Below, in pieces: positions 26,534 to 35,485 of a stretch of DNA of 64,000 nucleotides. Source of the stretch: JAAYBF01 sp963715445 (lineage in GTDB: Bacteria; Actinomycetota; Thermoleophilia; Solirubrobacterales; Thermoleophilaceae); the NCBI GenBank assembly GCA_963715445.1, contig OY970240.1, positions 1,178,001 through 1,242,000 of the forward strand, given 5' to 3'. Each line of letters begins with the position of its first letter. The first letter of the stretch is position 1. The position numbers and the translations under genes are program-made. Under the pieces are notes generated by a model. It had not been told where the DNA came from. It made no database searches and saw nothing but the letters and a program-made list of their open reading frames with translations.

Positions 26534-28009
26534 GTGATCGGCACCCTCCTCAACGACCGCTTCAGACTCGAAGAGCAGATCGGCTCCGGTGGGATGTCCA
26601 CGGTCTACCGGGCATTCGACCCCACGCTCGAGCGGTGGGTGGCGATCAAGCTGATGCACCGGGACATCTCCTCCGATCCGGATCAGCTCGAGCGTTTCCG
26701 GCGCGAGGCGCGGGCGGTGGCCCGGCTCAACCACCCCCATGTGGTGACCGTCATCGACTTCGGCGAGGACGGCGGGACCCCGTACATCGTGCTGGAGTTC
26801 GTGGAGGGCGAGACCCTCAAGCAGTACATCCGGCGCATGGGGCGCCTGCCCGTCGTGGAGGCCGTCGCATATGCGATCGAGATCGGACGCGCCCTCTCCG
26901 CCGCCCACAGCGAGCGGCTGGTGCACCGAGACGTCAAGCCGCAGAACGTGCTCATCGACCTGGAGGGGCGCGCGAAGGTCACGGACTTCGGCATCGCGAG
27001 ATCGCTCGAGGCTCACGGCCTGACGGCCACCGGGAGGGTGCTCGGGAGCACCGACTACGTGTCGCCGGAGCAGGCGCTGGGCCAGGAGGTCGCCGAGCAG
27101 TCGGACGTCTACTCGCTCGGCATCGTGCTCTACGAGATGCTCACCGGCGAGCCGCCGTTCAAGGCCGAGAGCCAGGTGGCGGTGGCGATGAAGCACGTGC
27201 GGGAGCAGATGCCCGACGTGCAGCAGATACGTCCGGACATCTCCTCGGCGCTCGCGTCGATCGTCGACCGGGCGACCGCCAAGGAGCTCGGGAACCGCTA
27301 CCCGAGCGTCGACGCGTTCGTCCACGACCTCGAGCAGGCGCTCGGGATCGAAGCCGCCCGTGCGGGGGAGACGACCGGCGAGGCGACCACCGTGCTCCAG
27401 GCGCTGACCGGTGAGACGACAGAGTTCGCCCCGCTGAGGCTGCGCCGCCCGCGCCGCTGGATGCTCTCCGTGATCGCGGTCGCGCTGCTGAGCGCCGGAG
27501 CCGTCGCCTTCTTCGCCACACGCACCGAGCGGGGCGCCGGGAACGCCGGGAAGGCGGCGCCGAGCGGCCTCACCCAGGTGCGGCTCCCGAGCGACGCCGC
27601 CACCGACTACGACCCGCAGGGCGACGAGGAGGAGTCCTCCGACGCGACCCAGTTCGCGATCGACGGCCTCCCGACCACCGTCTGGGACACCGAGCGCTAC
27701 CAGGGCGACTTCCAGTCGGTCGGCAAGGACGGGGCGGGGATCTACCTAGACGCCAGCTCTCCGGTGGCCGCCCGCAGGCTCGACGTGGACACGGCGACTC
27801 CCGGCTTCGCGGCCACGGTCTACGCCGCGAACGAGGTGCCCGACGACATCGGCGGCTGGACCAAGGTGAGCAACGACGTCAGCGTGGGCCAGGAGCAGGA
27901 GATCCCGCTCCAGCTCTCAGGGGCCGAGTTCCGCTACTACCTGGTCTGGATCACCGTCCTCCCCGAGGGAGGCAAGGCGGAGATCAAGGAGCTCAGGCTG
28001 CTCCGCTAG
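26534..28009 (+). CDS. Ser/Thr protein kinase with extracytoplasmic discoidin-like domain
   Basis: A 491-residue membrane kinase. The kinase domain (about 8-270) has GSGGMSTVYRA, AIKLMHRD (ATP Lys 39), HRDVKPQNVLID, DFGIAR and GSTDYVSPEQA. A single membrane helix lies at about 309-330. No PASTA repeats follow. The outer part (about 355-491) instead reads like an F5/8C (discoidin) sandwich: DATQFAIDGLPTTVWDTERY near its start, GIYLDASSPVAARRLDV, and FRYYLVWITVL and EIKELRLLR at its end. Such domains bind carbohydrate or lipid ligands, so this kinase may sense a glycan. It is convergent with the ddl end of the pknB operon. Confidence 0.88.
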   Translation: MIGTLLNDRFRLEEQIGSGGMSTVYRAFDPTLERWVAIKLMHRDISSDPDQLERFRREARAVARLNHPHVVTVIDFGEDGGTPYIVLEFVEGETLKQYIRRMGRLPVVEAVAYAIEIGRALSAAHSERLVHRDVKPQNVLIDLEGRAKVTDFGIARSLEAHGLTATGRVLGSTDYVSPEQALGQEVAEQSDVYSLGIVLYEMLTGEPPFKAESQVAVAMKHVREQMPDVQQIRPDISSALASIVDRATAKELGNRYPSVDAFVHDLEQALGIEAARAGETTGEATTVLQALTGETTEFAPLRLRRPRRWMLSVIAVALLSAGAVAFFATRTERGAGNAGKAAPSGLTQVRLPSDAATDYDPQGDEEESSDATQFAIDGLPTTVWDTERYQGDFQSVGKDGAGIYLDASSPVAARRLDVDTATPGFAATVYAANEVPDDIGGWTKVSNDVSVGQEQEIPLQLSGAEFRYYLVWITVLPEGGKAEIKELRLLR

Positions 28010-28012
28010 TCG

Positions 28013-28987
28013 TCAGGCGCGGTACGAGCGCTCGTGGCGGTGGCGCTCGATCGCCAGGCCCAGCAGGCGGTCCAGCAGCTCCGGGTAGGGCAGCCCGCTC
28101 TCCTGGAAGAGCTTCGCGAAGACGCTCGTGGCGGTGAAGCCGGGGATCGTGTTGAGCTCGTTGATCAGCACGCGCGGCTCGTCCTCGCCCTCCTCCACGA
28201 AGAAGTCGCAGCGCGCCATCCCGGCGCAGCCGGCGCGCCGGAAGGCATCCACGGCGAGCTCCCGGACGCGCCCGGAGGCCTGCTCGGACAGCCGCGCCGG
28301 CACGACCAGCCGCATCCTCCCCGGCGTGTACTTCGTCTCGTAGTCGTACCAGTCCGCGTCGATCTCGATCTCGCCGAGGACCGACACCTCGGGGTCGCGG
28401 TTGCCGAGCACCGAGCACTCGATCTCGAGCCCGTGCGCCATCGCCTCGACGATCACCAGCGGGTCGTGCTCGAACGCACCGGCGAGCGCCGCAGGGAGCT
28501 CATCGGGGCTGGAGACCTTGGCTATTCCCACGGAGGAGCCGAGCCGGGCCGGCTTCACGAACACCGGCAGGCCGAGGCGCGCGACGCGGTCGAGCGGATC
28601 CCCCTCGCGCATCGCCACGTAGTCGACCTGCGGCAGGCCGGCCGCGGCCATGACGTCCTTGAACAGGACCTTGTCCATGCACACCGCGCTCGCGAGGACT
28701 CCCGCGCCGCAGTATGGGATGTCGAGCGCCTCCAGCAGGCCCTGGACCACCCCGTCCTCGCCGTAGGGGCCGTGGAGGGCCGGGAAGGCCACGTCGCAGC
28801 CCATCAGGCCGGCTCCCGGCTCGAGCGGCACGGGAGCGCCGTCGTGGGTCCAGCGCCCGTCGCGGGCGATCTCCACCTTCACCGGCTCGTGCCCCGCCTG
28901 CTCGAGGCCGACGCGGACCGACGCCGCCGACTCGAGTGAGACCTCGTGCTCGCTCGAGCGGCCGCCGCCGAGGACCGCGACCCTCAC
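28013..28987 (-). CDS. ddl: D-alanine--D-alanine ligase, copy in the pknB operon
   Basis: A 324-residue ATP-grasp enzyme that joins two D-Ala for peptidoglycan precursors. Motifs are VLGGGRSSEHEVSLESA, ALHGPYGEDGVVQGLLE, VFVKPARLGSSVGI, the Tyr-rich loop DWYDYETKY, ARCDFF and LINELNTIPGFT. The last Tyr of the loop stands where the D-Ala-specific enzymes have Tyr and D-lactate-forming ones Phe, so a D-Ala-D-Ala product is expected. Its GTG start overlaps the pknB stop (GTGA). A second ddl lies at 58018. Confidence 0.94.
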   Translation of the reverse strand: MRVAVLGGGRSSEHEVSLESAASVRVGLEQAGHEPVKVEIARDGRWTHDGAPVPLEPGAGLMGCDVAFPALHGPYGEDGVVQGLLEALDIPYCGAGVLASAVCMDKVLFKDVMAAAGLPQVDYVAMREGDPLDRVARLGLPVFVKPARLGSSVGIAKVSSPDELPAALAGAFEHDPLVIVEAMAHGLEIECSVLGNRDPEVSVLGEIEIDADWYDYETKYTPGRMRLVVPARLSEQASGRVRELAVDAFRRAGCAGMARCDFFVEEGEDEPRVLINELNTIPGFTATSVFAKLFQESGLPYPELLDRLLGLAIERHRHERSYRA

Positions 28988-30843
28988 TGAGAGCCGCCCG
29001 GCGGATCGGTCGGCGGGGAGGGAGCCGGCTCTTCGAAGCGGCCCACGACGATCACCACGTCGCTTCCCTCGTCGGCCTCGCCCCCACCCGCCGGCCGCTG
29101 CTCCAGCACGACCCCGTCGAGGGCCTGATCGGTGACGCTCCGATCGCGCGTGGCGACCGACAGGCCGGCGCCGCGCAGCACGCGGGTGGCCTCCCGCTCG
29201 GGGAGGTCGCTGACATCGGGGACGGTGACCTGCTCGGCCGCCTCGGCGATGGTCAGCGAGATCGTCTCCTCACCGTCCACCAGCGTTCCGGCCGCGGGCG
29301 TCTGCTCGATCACCTCGCCCTCGGGCTCGTCCGACTCCTCCGAGGTGATGTTGTAGGTCAGGCCCAGATCGTCGAGGCGCGACGTCGCGGATCCCTCCGA
29401 CAGCCCGACGAGGTCGGGCACCTCGATCTGCTCCGGGCCGGAGCTGACGAAGAGCCTCACCTGCGAGCGGCGGTCGACCTCGGTCCCCGCCCGCGGCGAG
29501 CTGCCGATCGCGAGACCGCTGCTCAAGCTGTCCGAGGGGCGCAGATCGACCGTCACCTTCAGGTCCGAGTCGCGCAGCTCCTCCAGCGCCCGCTTGCGCG
29601 AGAGGCCCCTGACCGAAGGCACGATCACCTCGCCGGGCCCGCCCGACACGTTGAGCGTGATCGTGTCGGTGCGCGCCGCCTGCTCCCCCGGGTCCGGGTC
29701 CTGGCCGAGAACGCGATCGGTCGGCGCCAGCGAGCGCTCGCGCTGCACCTCGATGTTCTCGAACCCGGCGCGGTCCAGCTTCACGCGCGCATCGCTGAGG
29801 TCCATCCCCACCACCTTCGGCAGGTCGATCTGCTCGGGGCGGGTGAACGTCCAGGCCAGTACGGCGAGCAGCGCCAGCGTCAGGAGCGCCAGCGCGATCT
29901 TCGGCCACCTCGACAGGCCCTCGTCCTCTTCGGCGGGCGCCTCGTCGGCCGGCGGCGGCACAGCGGCGAACACCGCCGTGGCCTGGCTCGGCTCGGCTCC
30001 CTCCATCATCGCCTGCACGTAGGGCCGGCACGCCTCGAGCGCGGCCGCGAGGTCCTCCGCCGACTGCCAGCGGGCCGCCGGGTCCTTGGCCAGCGCCCCG
30101 AGCACCACGGCCTCGAGGTTCGGCTCGATGCGCAGGCCCTCGCGCGACATCGGAGGCGGCGGCTCCGAGAGGTGCTTGAGCGCGATCGACACGGCGCTGT
30201 CGCCGTCGAACGGCAGGTGCCCGGTGAGCATCTCGTAGAGCATCACCCCGATCGAGTAGACGTCCGAGGCGGCCGTCACGGGCTGCCCCTGCGCCTGCTC
30301 GGGCGAGAGGTACTGGGCGGTGCCCATGATCGAGCCGGTCTCCGTCATCTCCGACGCGCCGGCGCGCGCGATGCCGAAGTCCGTGACCTTCGCGGAGTCC
30401 TGCGCGTCGACGATCACGTTGTGCGGCTTGAAGTCCCGGTGGATCACGCCGTGCCGGTGGGCGAAGGCGGCCGCCTGGAGGATCTGCACGCTGAGGTCGA
30501 TCACCCTCAGCTGGTCGAGCGGGGCCTCCGTCGCCACGATCGTCTTGAGCGTGCGGCCGGACAGGTGCTCCATCGCGATGTAGTAGGTGCCGTCGTGCTC
30601 GCCACGATCGAAGACCCCGACCACGTGCGGGTGCTGGAGGCCGGCCGCGGCCTTGGCCTCGCGACGGAAGCGCTCCACGAACTCCGCGTCCTGCGCGAAG
30701 CGGCGATGGAGGACCTTCAGCGCAACCTCGCGCCCGAGATGGGTGTCCTCGGCCAGGTACACGTCGGCCATGCCGCCCGAGCCGATGCGGCGGACGATCC
30801 GGTAGCGGCCGTCGACGATCGTCCCGTCGGAGAACTCGCTCAC
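28984..30843 (-). CDS. pknB: PASTA-domain Ser/Thr protein kinase
   Basis: A 619-residue PknB/Stk1-type kinase. The catalytic domain (about 9-270) has GSGGMADVYLAED, ALKVLH, HRDFKPHNVIVD (Phe instead of the usual Val/Leu after HRD) and DFGIARAG. A membrane helix at about 305-327 leads to four extracytoplasmic PASTA repeats of ~65 residues each (about 333-600), which bind muropeptides or lipid II. The last part is Pro/Glu-rich. PknB controls cell growth and division in actinobacteria, phosphorylating FHA proteins and wall enzymes and opposed by PstP. It overlaps pbpA and ddl by four bases each. Confidence 0.95.
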   Translation of the reverse strand: MSEFSDGTIVDGRYRIVRRIGSGGMADVYLAEDTHLGREVALKVLHRRFAQDAEFVERFRREAKAAAGLQHPHVVGVFDRGEHDGTYYIAMEHLSGRTLKTIVATEAPLDQLRVIDLSVQILQAAAFAHRHGVIHRDFKPHNVIVDAQDSAKVTDFGIARAGASEMTETGSIMGTAQYLSPEQAQGQPVTAASDVYSIGVMLYEMLTGHLPFDGDSAVSIALKHLSEPPPPMSREGLRIEPNLEAVVLGALAKDPAARWQSAEDLAAALEACRPYVQAMMEGAEPSQATAVFAAVPPPADEAPAEEDEGLSRWPKIALALLTLALLAVLAWTFTRPEQIDLPKVVGMDLSDARVKLDRAGFENIEVQRERSLAPTDRVLGQDPDPGEQAARTDTITLNVSGGPGEVIVPSVRGLSRKRALEELRDSDLKVTVDLRPSDSLSSGLAIGSSPRAGTEVDRRSQVRLFVSSGPEQIEVPDLVGLSEGSATSRLDDLGLTYNITSEESDEPEGEVIEQTPAAGTLVDGEETISLTIAEAAEQVTVPDVSDLPEREATRVLRGAGLSVATRDRSVTDQALDGVVLEQRPAGGGEADEGSDVVIVVGRFEEPAPSPPTDPPGGSQ

Positions 30844-32297
30844 AGTCCCCCCACCAGGGTCTGGAGCACCTGGGCGGCGAGCGGCGCGGCGTCACGGCCG
30901 CCGGAGGATCCGGGCGGCTGGTCCTCGAGCGTCACGGCGATGGCGATCTGCGGGTTCTCCACGGGCGCGAAGCCTATGAACCAGACCTGATTGAGCTCCC
31001 CCGCGCGAACCTCGGCGGTGCCGGTCTTGCCGGCCACCGGGATTCCCTCCAGCGCAGCCTGGGTGCCCGTCCCCTCCTCCACCACGTTGCTCATCATCTG
31101 CGCGAGCTGGCCGGCCGCCTCGGGCGACATCACCTGGGACTGCTCGGCGGGCTCGATCTGCTCCTCGACGCGGCCGTCCTTGCCCACGATCCGATCGGTC
31201 AGCCGGGGGCGCATCAGCTTCCCCTGGTTGCCGACCGTGCCCGCGACCATGGCCATCTGGAGCGGGGTCACCTGGATCTGACCCTCCGCGCCGCCCTGGC
31301 CGATCGCCACACGCCCGATGTCGAACCCGTCCTCGACGAGCTGGTTCGACGAGTTGCGCACGCCGCTCGCGAGCATCTCGCCCTCGGGGTAGTCGAGCGG
31401 CGGGTCGTCGTAGAAGCCGAAGCGCTTCATGTAGTCCACCATCGTCTTCGACCCCACCTGCTCGCCGGCGCGCGCGAAGACCGTGTTGACCGAGAAGGTG
31501 AGCGCATCGGTGAAGCTGATCGGCCCGTAGTCGGTGTTGCCCGAGTTGTTGAGCGGGACGCCGCTGATCGTCTGAGGCGAGGAGCCGTCGACGATCGAGT
31601 CCGGCGTCAGCTTGCCGGAGTCGAGCGCAGCCGCGGCCGTCACCACCTTGAAAGTCGAGCCGGGCTGGTAGTTGGTCTGAACCGCGCGGTTGGTGATCGG
31701 GCGGTTGGTCCGGTCTGTGTTCAGCCCCCTGCTGTAGGCGTCCTCCTGGATCCGGTTCGGGTCGTAGCCCGGCGAGGAGACCATCGCCCGCACGCGCCCC
31801 GTGGCCGGCTCGAGCGCGACGATCGAGCCGCGCCGCCCGGCGAGCGCGTCGTAAGCCGCGCGCTGACCGTCGGTATCGAGTGTCGTCACGACGTCGTCGC
31901 CTTCGCGCTTCTGGCTCTGAAGCTCCCGGAAGATCGTCCCGAACTCGTTCAGGTCGCCGGTCAGCGCGTCGTTGCGCGACTTCTCCATCCCCGTCTCCCC
32001 GACGTCGATGAACGAGTAGCCGACGGCGTGCGCGAAGAGGTCGCCGAGCGGGTAGGTGCGCACGTAGGTCCGCCGCGCGCCCTTTCCGCGGGGATCGCTG
32101 CGCGCCAGCACGGTCTCCCCGTCGCTGGCGAGGATCAGCCCGCGCGGCACCCGCTGCTGCTCGATCAGAGGCCGCTTGTTGAGCGCCTGGTCCTCGAGCG
32201 ATTCCGCCTCGAACACCGTCCAGCGCGACGTGAACGCGATCAGGATCCCGAAGAGGACCAGCGTCAGCCCGAACAGCTGGACGATCTGGCGGTTCAT
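30840..32297 (-). CDS. pbpA: penicillin-binding protein 2 class B transpeptidase
   Basis: About 485 residues from ATG 32297; a GTG at 32306 is possible. It has one N-terminal membrane helix, a short PBP dimerisation region and a transpeptidase domain with all three motifs: STFK (Ser about 214), SVN, and KTGTAEV. It cross-links peptidoglycan and works with the adjoining SEDS protein RodA. The gene is smaller than most class B PBPs, as is common for actinobacterial PbpA. It starts a few bases after the rodA stop and ends in an ATGA-type overlap with pknB. Confidence 0.94.
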   Translation of the reverse strand: MNRQIVQLFGLTLVLFGILIAFTSRWTVFEAESLEDQALNKRPLIEQQRVPRGLILASDGETVLARSDPRGKGARRTYVRTYPLGDLFAHAVGYSFIDVGETGMEKSRNDALTGDLNEFGTIFRELQSQKREGDDVVTTLDTDGQRAAYDALAGRRGSIVALEPATGRVRAMVSSPGYDPNRIQEDAYSRGLNTDRTNRPITNRAVQTNYQPGSTFKVVTAAAALDSGKLTPDSIVDGSSPQTISGVPLNNSGNTDYGPISFTDALTFSVNTVFARAGEQVGSKTMVDYMKRFGFYDDPPLDYPEGEMLASGVRNSSNQLVEDGFDIGRVAIGQGGAEGQIQVTPLQMAMVAGTVGNQGKLMRPRLTDRIVGKDGRVEEQIEPAEQSQVMSPEAAGQLAQMMSNVVEEGTGTQAALEGIPVAGKTGTAEVRAGELNQVWFIGFAPVENPQIAIAVTLEDQPPGSSGGRDAAPLAAQVLQTLVGGL

Positions 32298-32310
32298 GCG
32301 CGGCACCCGC

Positions 32311-33765
32311 TCATACGAGCCCTCCGGTGGCGATCCTGCCGCGGCCGCGGCGGGCGTGATCGGACACCATCAGCAGCAGCGCCAGCAGCACCATGTTCGC
32401 CAGGATCGAGCTGCCTCCGTAGGAGACGAAGGGAAGCGTCACGCCCGTCAGCGGGATCACCTTGGTCACGCCGCCGACGATCACGAACACCTGCAGAGCG
32501 AACACCGCCGTGAGGCCGGTGGCCAGCAGCTTCGAGAAGTCGTCCCCCGCCACCAGCGCCGTCTTGAAGCCGCGCGCCACGAACAGCAGGTAGACGAGGA
32601 TCAGCCCGGAGGCGCCGAACAGGCCCAGCTCGTCGGTGATCACCGCGTAGATCAGGTCGGTGTGCGCCGCCGGCAGGATCGTCCCGCCGCCGGGCAGCTC
32701 GAGCAGCGCCTGGCCGAACCCCTGGCCGAAGAGACCGCCGTCGGCCTGGGCGAACAGCGACTGGGCGATCTGGAAGCTGCCGCCGTCCGCCTCGTAGAGC
32801 GTCCGGTCGAACGGGTCCAGCCAGGTGTCGACGCGCTGCTCGACGTGGCTGACCGTGGTGGCGAAGTAGGCCGCGCCGCCGAGGAAGAGCGTCGCGCCGG
32901 CGCCGACTATCGAGAGCCGCGAGGTGGCGACGTAGAGCAGCGCCAGGAAGCCGCCGAAGAACATCAGCGAGCTGCCGAGGTCGCGGATGAACACCAGCAG
33001 GATCATCGCCAGGCCCCAGATCAGGAGCAGCGGGCCGAAGTGCTTGAGCGAGGGCCGCTCCCGGACGAGGGACACGGCCGAGACCGTGAACACGGCGAGC
33101 AGCACCGCGGCGAAGGGGCCCAGGTCGAGCGCCATGACGATCAGCACCACGACGACCGCGGGGATCCCGTAGAGCAGCGCCTGGCTGACCGGCCCGAGCG
33201 GGTGCTGCCGTGCCCGCACGAGCACATCGCGCGTGTCGCGCAGATAGCTCGCCAGGAAGACGATGATCGCGAGCTTCGCGAACTCGGCGGGCTGGAACTG
33301 GATCGGGCCGACCTTGACGGCGAGGAAGGCGCCGTGGACCTGGGCGCCGATCCCCGGCACGCGCGGCAGCATCAGCAGCGCGATCCCCGCCGCGGCGATC
33401 GTGTACCGATACCGCTCGAGCACGTGGTGGTCGGGCAGGAAGACGATCGTCGCGCAGAAGAGGGTCAGGCCGATCACGAACCACTGCGCCTGCTCGCGCG
33501 CCAGCTCGGCGTCGATCCGGTAGATCATCACCAGCCCGAAGGCCGCCAGCAGCGCCCCGAGCGGGAACAGGTAGGGGTCCGCGTCGGGCAGGCGCACCCG
33601 GATGAAGAGGTGCGCGAGCACGCACAGGCCGAGGAAGATCACGCCGTAGGTGGCGGTCAGGTCGTTGACGTCCTGCGTGCGCGAGAGGAGAACCGCCGCG
33701 AAGCCCGCCGTGACGAGCAGCGACACGGGCACGAGGCCGAAGAGCTCGCGCGTCCGCGCGCTCAC
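32311..33765 (-). CDS. rodA: SEDS-family peptidoglycan glycosyltransferase (FtsW/RodA)
   Basis: From GTG 33765 the protein has 484 residues and about ten to eleven membrane helices. Family blocks seen are KVGPIQFQPAEFAKLAIIVFLASYL, containing the conserved Phe-Gln-Pro-Ala-Glu region, MALDLGPFAAVLL, FIRDLGSSLMFFGGFLALLY, AVITDELGLFG and LPFVSYGGSSILAN. SEDS proteins polymerise glycan strands from lipid II together with a class B PBP, here the next gene. The start overlaps the pstP stop (GTGA). A longer upstream frame exists but reads through pstP. Confidence 0.94.
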   Translation of the reverse strand: MSARTRELFGLVPVSLLVTAGFAAVLLSRTQDVNDLTATYGVIFLGLCVLAHLFIRVRLPDADPYLFPLGALLAAFGLVMIYRIDAELAREQAQWFVIGLTLFCATIVFLPDHHVLERYRYTIAAAGIALLMLPRVPGIGAQVHGAFLAVKVGPIQFQPAEFAKLAIIVFLASYLRDTRDVLVRARQHPLGPVSQALLYGIPAVVVVLIVMALDLGPFAAVLLAVFTVSAVSLVRERPSLKHFGPLLLIWGLAMILLVFIRDLGSSLMFFGGFLALLYVATSRLSIVGAGATLFLGGAAYFATTVSHVEQRVDTWLDPFDRTLYEADGGSFQIAQSLFAQADGGLFGQGFGQALLELPGGGTILPAAHTDLIYAVITDELGLFGASGLILVYLLFVARGFKTALVAGDDFSKLLATGLTAVFALQVFVIVGGVTKVIPLTGVTLPFVSYGGSSILANMVLLALLLMVSDHARRGRGRIATGGLV

Positions 33766-34979
33766 GGCGACGCCAGCCCGGGATCCAGCGAGCCGCGCTC
33801 GAGCTGGCGGACGAGGTCCTCGGCGTCGGCACGGCTGCGCCACTCGTGGTCGAGCACGCGCTCGCGGCGCGCGCTCGGGATCGCCTGCGCGGGAACGCCG
33901 CTGCGGTACTCCTCCTCGTAGAGGTCGATGCCGAGCGGCAGCTCGTAGGGCAGCCCCCGATAGACCGTGACCAGACCGTCCTCGTCGGTGGCGACGAAGT
34001 AGACCTCGCGGCCGCCGAGGTAGACCCCCACCACGAGCGCGGCCGCGGCGGCGAGCGTCACGATCGCGGCGATTCCCCGCCGGATGCGCACCTTCCCCGA
34101 CGGGCGCGCCGCGGGGGCGCGCCGAGATCGGGCCGTCGAGGGAGGACGCGGCGAGCGAGAGGCCGCTCGCTCCTGCTCCCGGACCGCGGTCTGGACATCG
34201 TCCACCGTCAGGCCCTGATGGATCGTCTCGTCGGCGTGCGCGCGGTCCTCCAGGCCCTCCTCGCCCTCCGCGAGACGGAAGAGGACGACCGTGATGTTGT
34301 CCTTGCCGCCCTTCTGGTTGGCGGCCTTCACGAGCGCCGCTGCGGCCTCCTCGAGCGTTGCGGAGGCGCGCACCAGCGCCGCCATCTCGTCGTCGGAGAC
34401 CATCCCGGTGAGGCCGTCGGAGCAGAGCAGGTAGACGTCTCCCTCGCGCGCGGGGTGGGTGTGGGTGTCCACGAGCACCTCGGGCTCCGGCCCGAGCGCG
34501 CGCGTGATGATCGAGCGCTGCGGATGGCGCTCGGCGGCCTCCGGGGTGAGCTGGCCCGATCGCTCCAGCTCCGCCACGAGCGAGTGGTCGTGCGTGAGCT
34601 GCTCGAGGATCGCCCCGCGCAGCCGGTAGGCGCGGCTGTCGCCGACGTGTCCGATGCTGACGCTGCCGCCCGAGACGAGAGCCGCCGTGAGGGTGGTGCC
34701 CATGCCGCGGTGCGCCTCGTCGCGCTGGGAGAGGCTGAAGATCCGGCGGTTCGCCTCCTGCACGACCGCGGTGAGCTGGCCCTCCGGCGTGGCCGAGAGG
34801 TCGCGTGCCTCAGCGAACGCCTCTGCCGCGAGTCGCGAGGCCACCTCTCCCGCCCGGGCGCCGCCCATGCCGTCCGCGACCGCGAACACCGGCGACGCGA
34901 GCACGAGGTTGTCCTCGTTCGCCTCCCTCTGGCGCCCGACGTCGGTCAGGCCTGCCTGCTCCACCACGCGCAAGGCCAT
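33762..34979 (-). CDS. pstP: PP2C-family Ser/Thr protein phosphatase
   Basis: From ATG 34979 the protein has 405 residues; the in-frame GTG immediately upstream overlaps the fhaB stop. The PP2C domain (about 1-240) contains GRQREANEDN, FAVADGMGG, SIGHVGDSRAYRL, LLCSDGLTGM and GGKDNITVVLF, which supply the metal-binding Asp residues. A basic stretch precedes one membrane helix (about 303-325) and an extracytoplasmic tail of about 80 residues. It reverses PknB-type phosphorylation. It sits in the usual actinobacterial order fhaA-fhaB-pstP-rodA-pbpA-pknB. Confidence 0.94.
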   Translation of the reverse strand: MALRVVEQAGLTDVGRQREANEDNLVLASPVFAVADGMGGARAGEVASRLAAEAFAEARDLSATPEGQLTAVVQEANRRIFSLSQRDEAHRGMGTTLTAALVSGGSVSIGHVGDSRAYRLRGAILEQLTHDHSLVAELERSGQLTPEAAERHPQRSIITRALGPEPEVLVDTHTHPAREGDVYLLCSDGLTGMVSDDEMAALVRASATLEEAAAALVKAANQKGGKDNITVVLFRLAEGEEGLEDRAHADETIHQGLTVDDVQTAVREQERAASRSPRPPSTARSRRAPAARPSGKVRIRRGIAAIVTLAAAAALVVGVYLGGREVYFVATDEDGLVTVYRGLPYELPLGIDLYEEEYRSGVPAQAIPSARRERVLDHEWRSRADAEDLVRQLERGSLDPGLASP

Positions 34980-34981
34980 CA

Positions 34982-35470
34982 CTACTCCTGGTAGCGGTAC
35001 TCGCTGTCGCCGATTCGGACGACGTCCGCCATCTTGAGCCGCTCGACGCCGCGCAGCTGGCGGCCGTTCAGATAGGTCCCGTTCGTCGACCCCATGTCCT
35101 CGATGTGCATGAAGTCGCCCTGGGAGAAGATCCGCGCGTGCGCCGAGGAGGCGAAGGCGTCGTCGACGCGGATCTCGGCATGGTCCGAGCGGCCGAGCGT
35201 AGCCCCGTCGGCGATGTCGAACACCGTGCCCGGCTCGTGGCCGAGCGCGGCGATCACCTCGAGGCGGGGATGGACGAGCCCCAGCAGCCCGCCGCCGACC
35301 GGCTCGTCGCGCAGGCGGGCCGGCCCGCCGGGATCGCTCGGCTCGGACGCCGCCACCGGGCCGGCGCCGCGCGCGAGGTCCCGCATCGCGCTCCGCGCGA
35401 CCCACAGGAGGAACAGGTAGAGCACCGCCAGGAAGGCGAACTTCAGTGCTACCGCAAGCGGCTCGTCCAT
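34982..35470 (-). CDS. fhaB: FHA-domain protein FhaB (FipA)-like
   Basis: A 162-residue protein with a membrane helix at residues 8-26 and a C-terminal FHA domain (about 80-160) with ATLGRSDHAEIRVDD, SSAHARIF and GSTNGTYLNG, the phosphothreonine-binding signature. In mycobacteria FhaB (FipA) binds phosphorylated FtsZ/FtsQ and other PknB targets at the septum. It ends two bases before the pstP ATG and starts 15 bases after the fhaA stop, as in other actinobacteria. Confidence 0.93.
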   Translation of the reverse strand: MDEPLAVALKFAFLAVLYLFLLWVARSAMRDLARGAGPVAASEPSDPGGPARLRDEPVGGGLLGLVHPRLEVIAALGHEPGTVFDIADGATLGRSDHAEIRVDDAFASSAHARIFSQGDFMHIEDMGSTNGTYLNGRQLRGVERLKMADVVRIGDSEYRYQE

Positions 35471-35485
35471 GGTGCTCCTCCCTCC

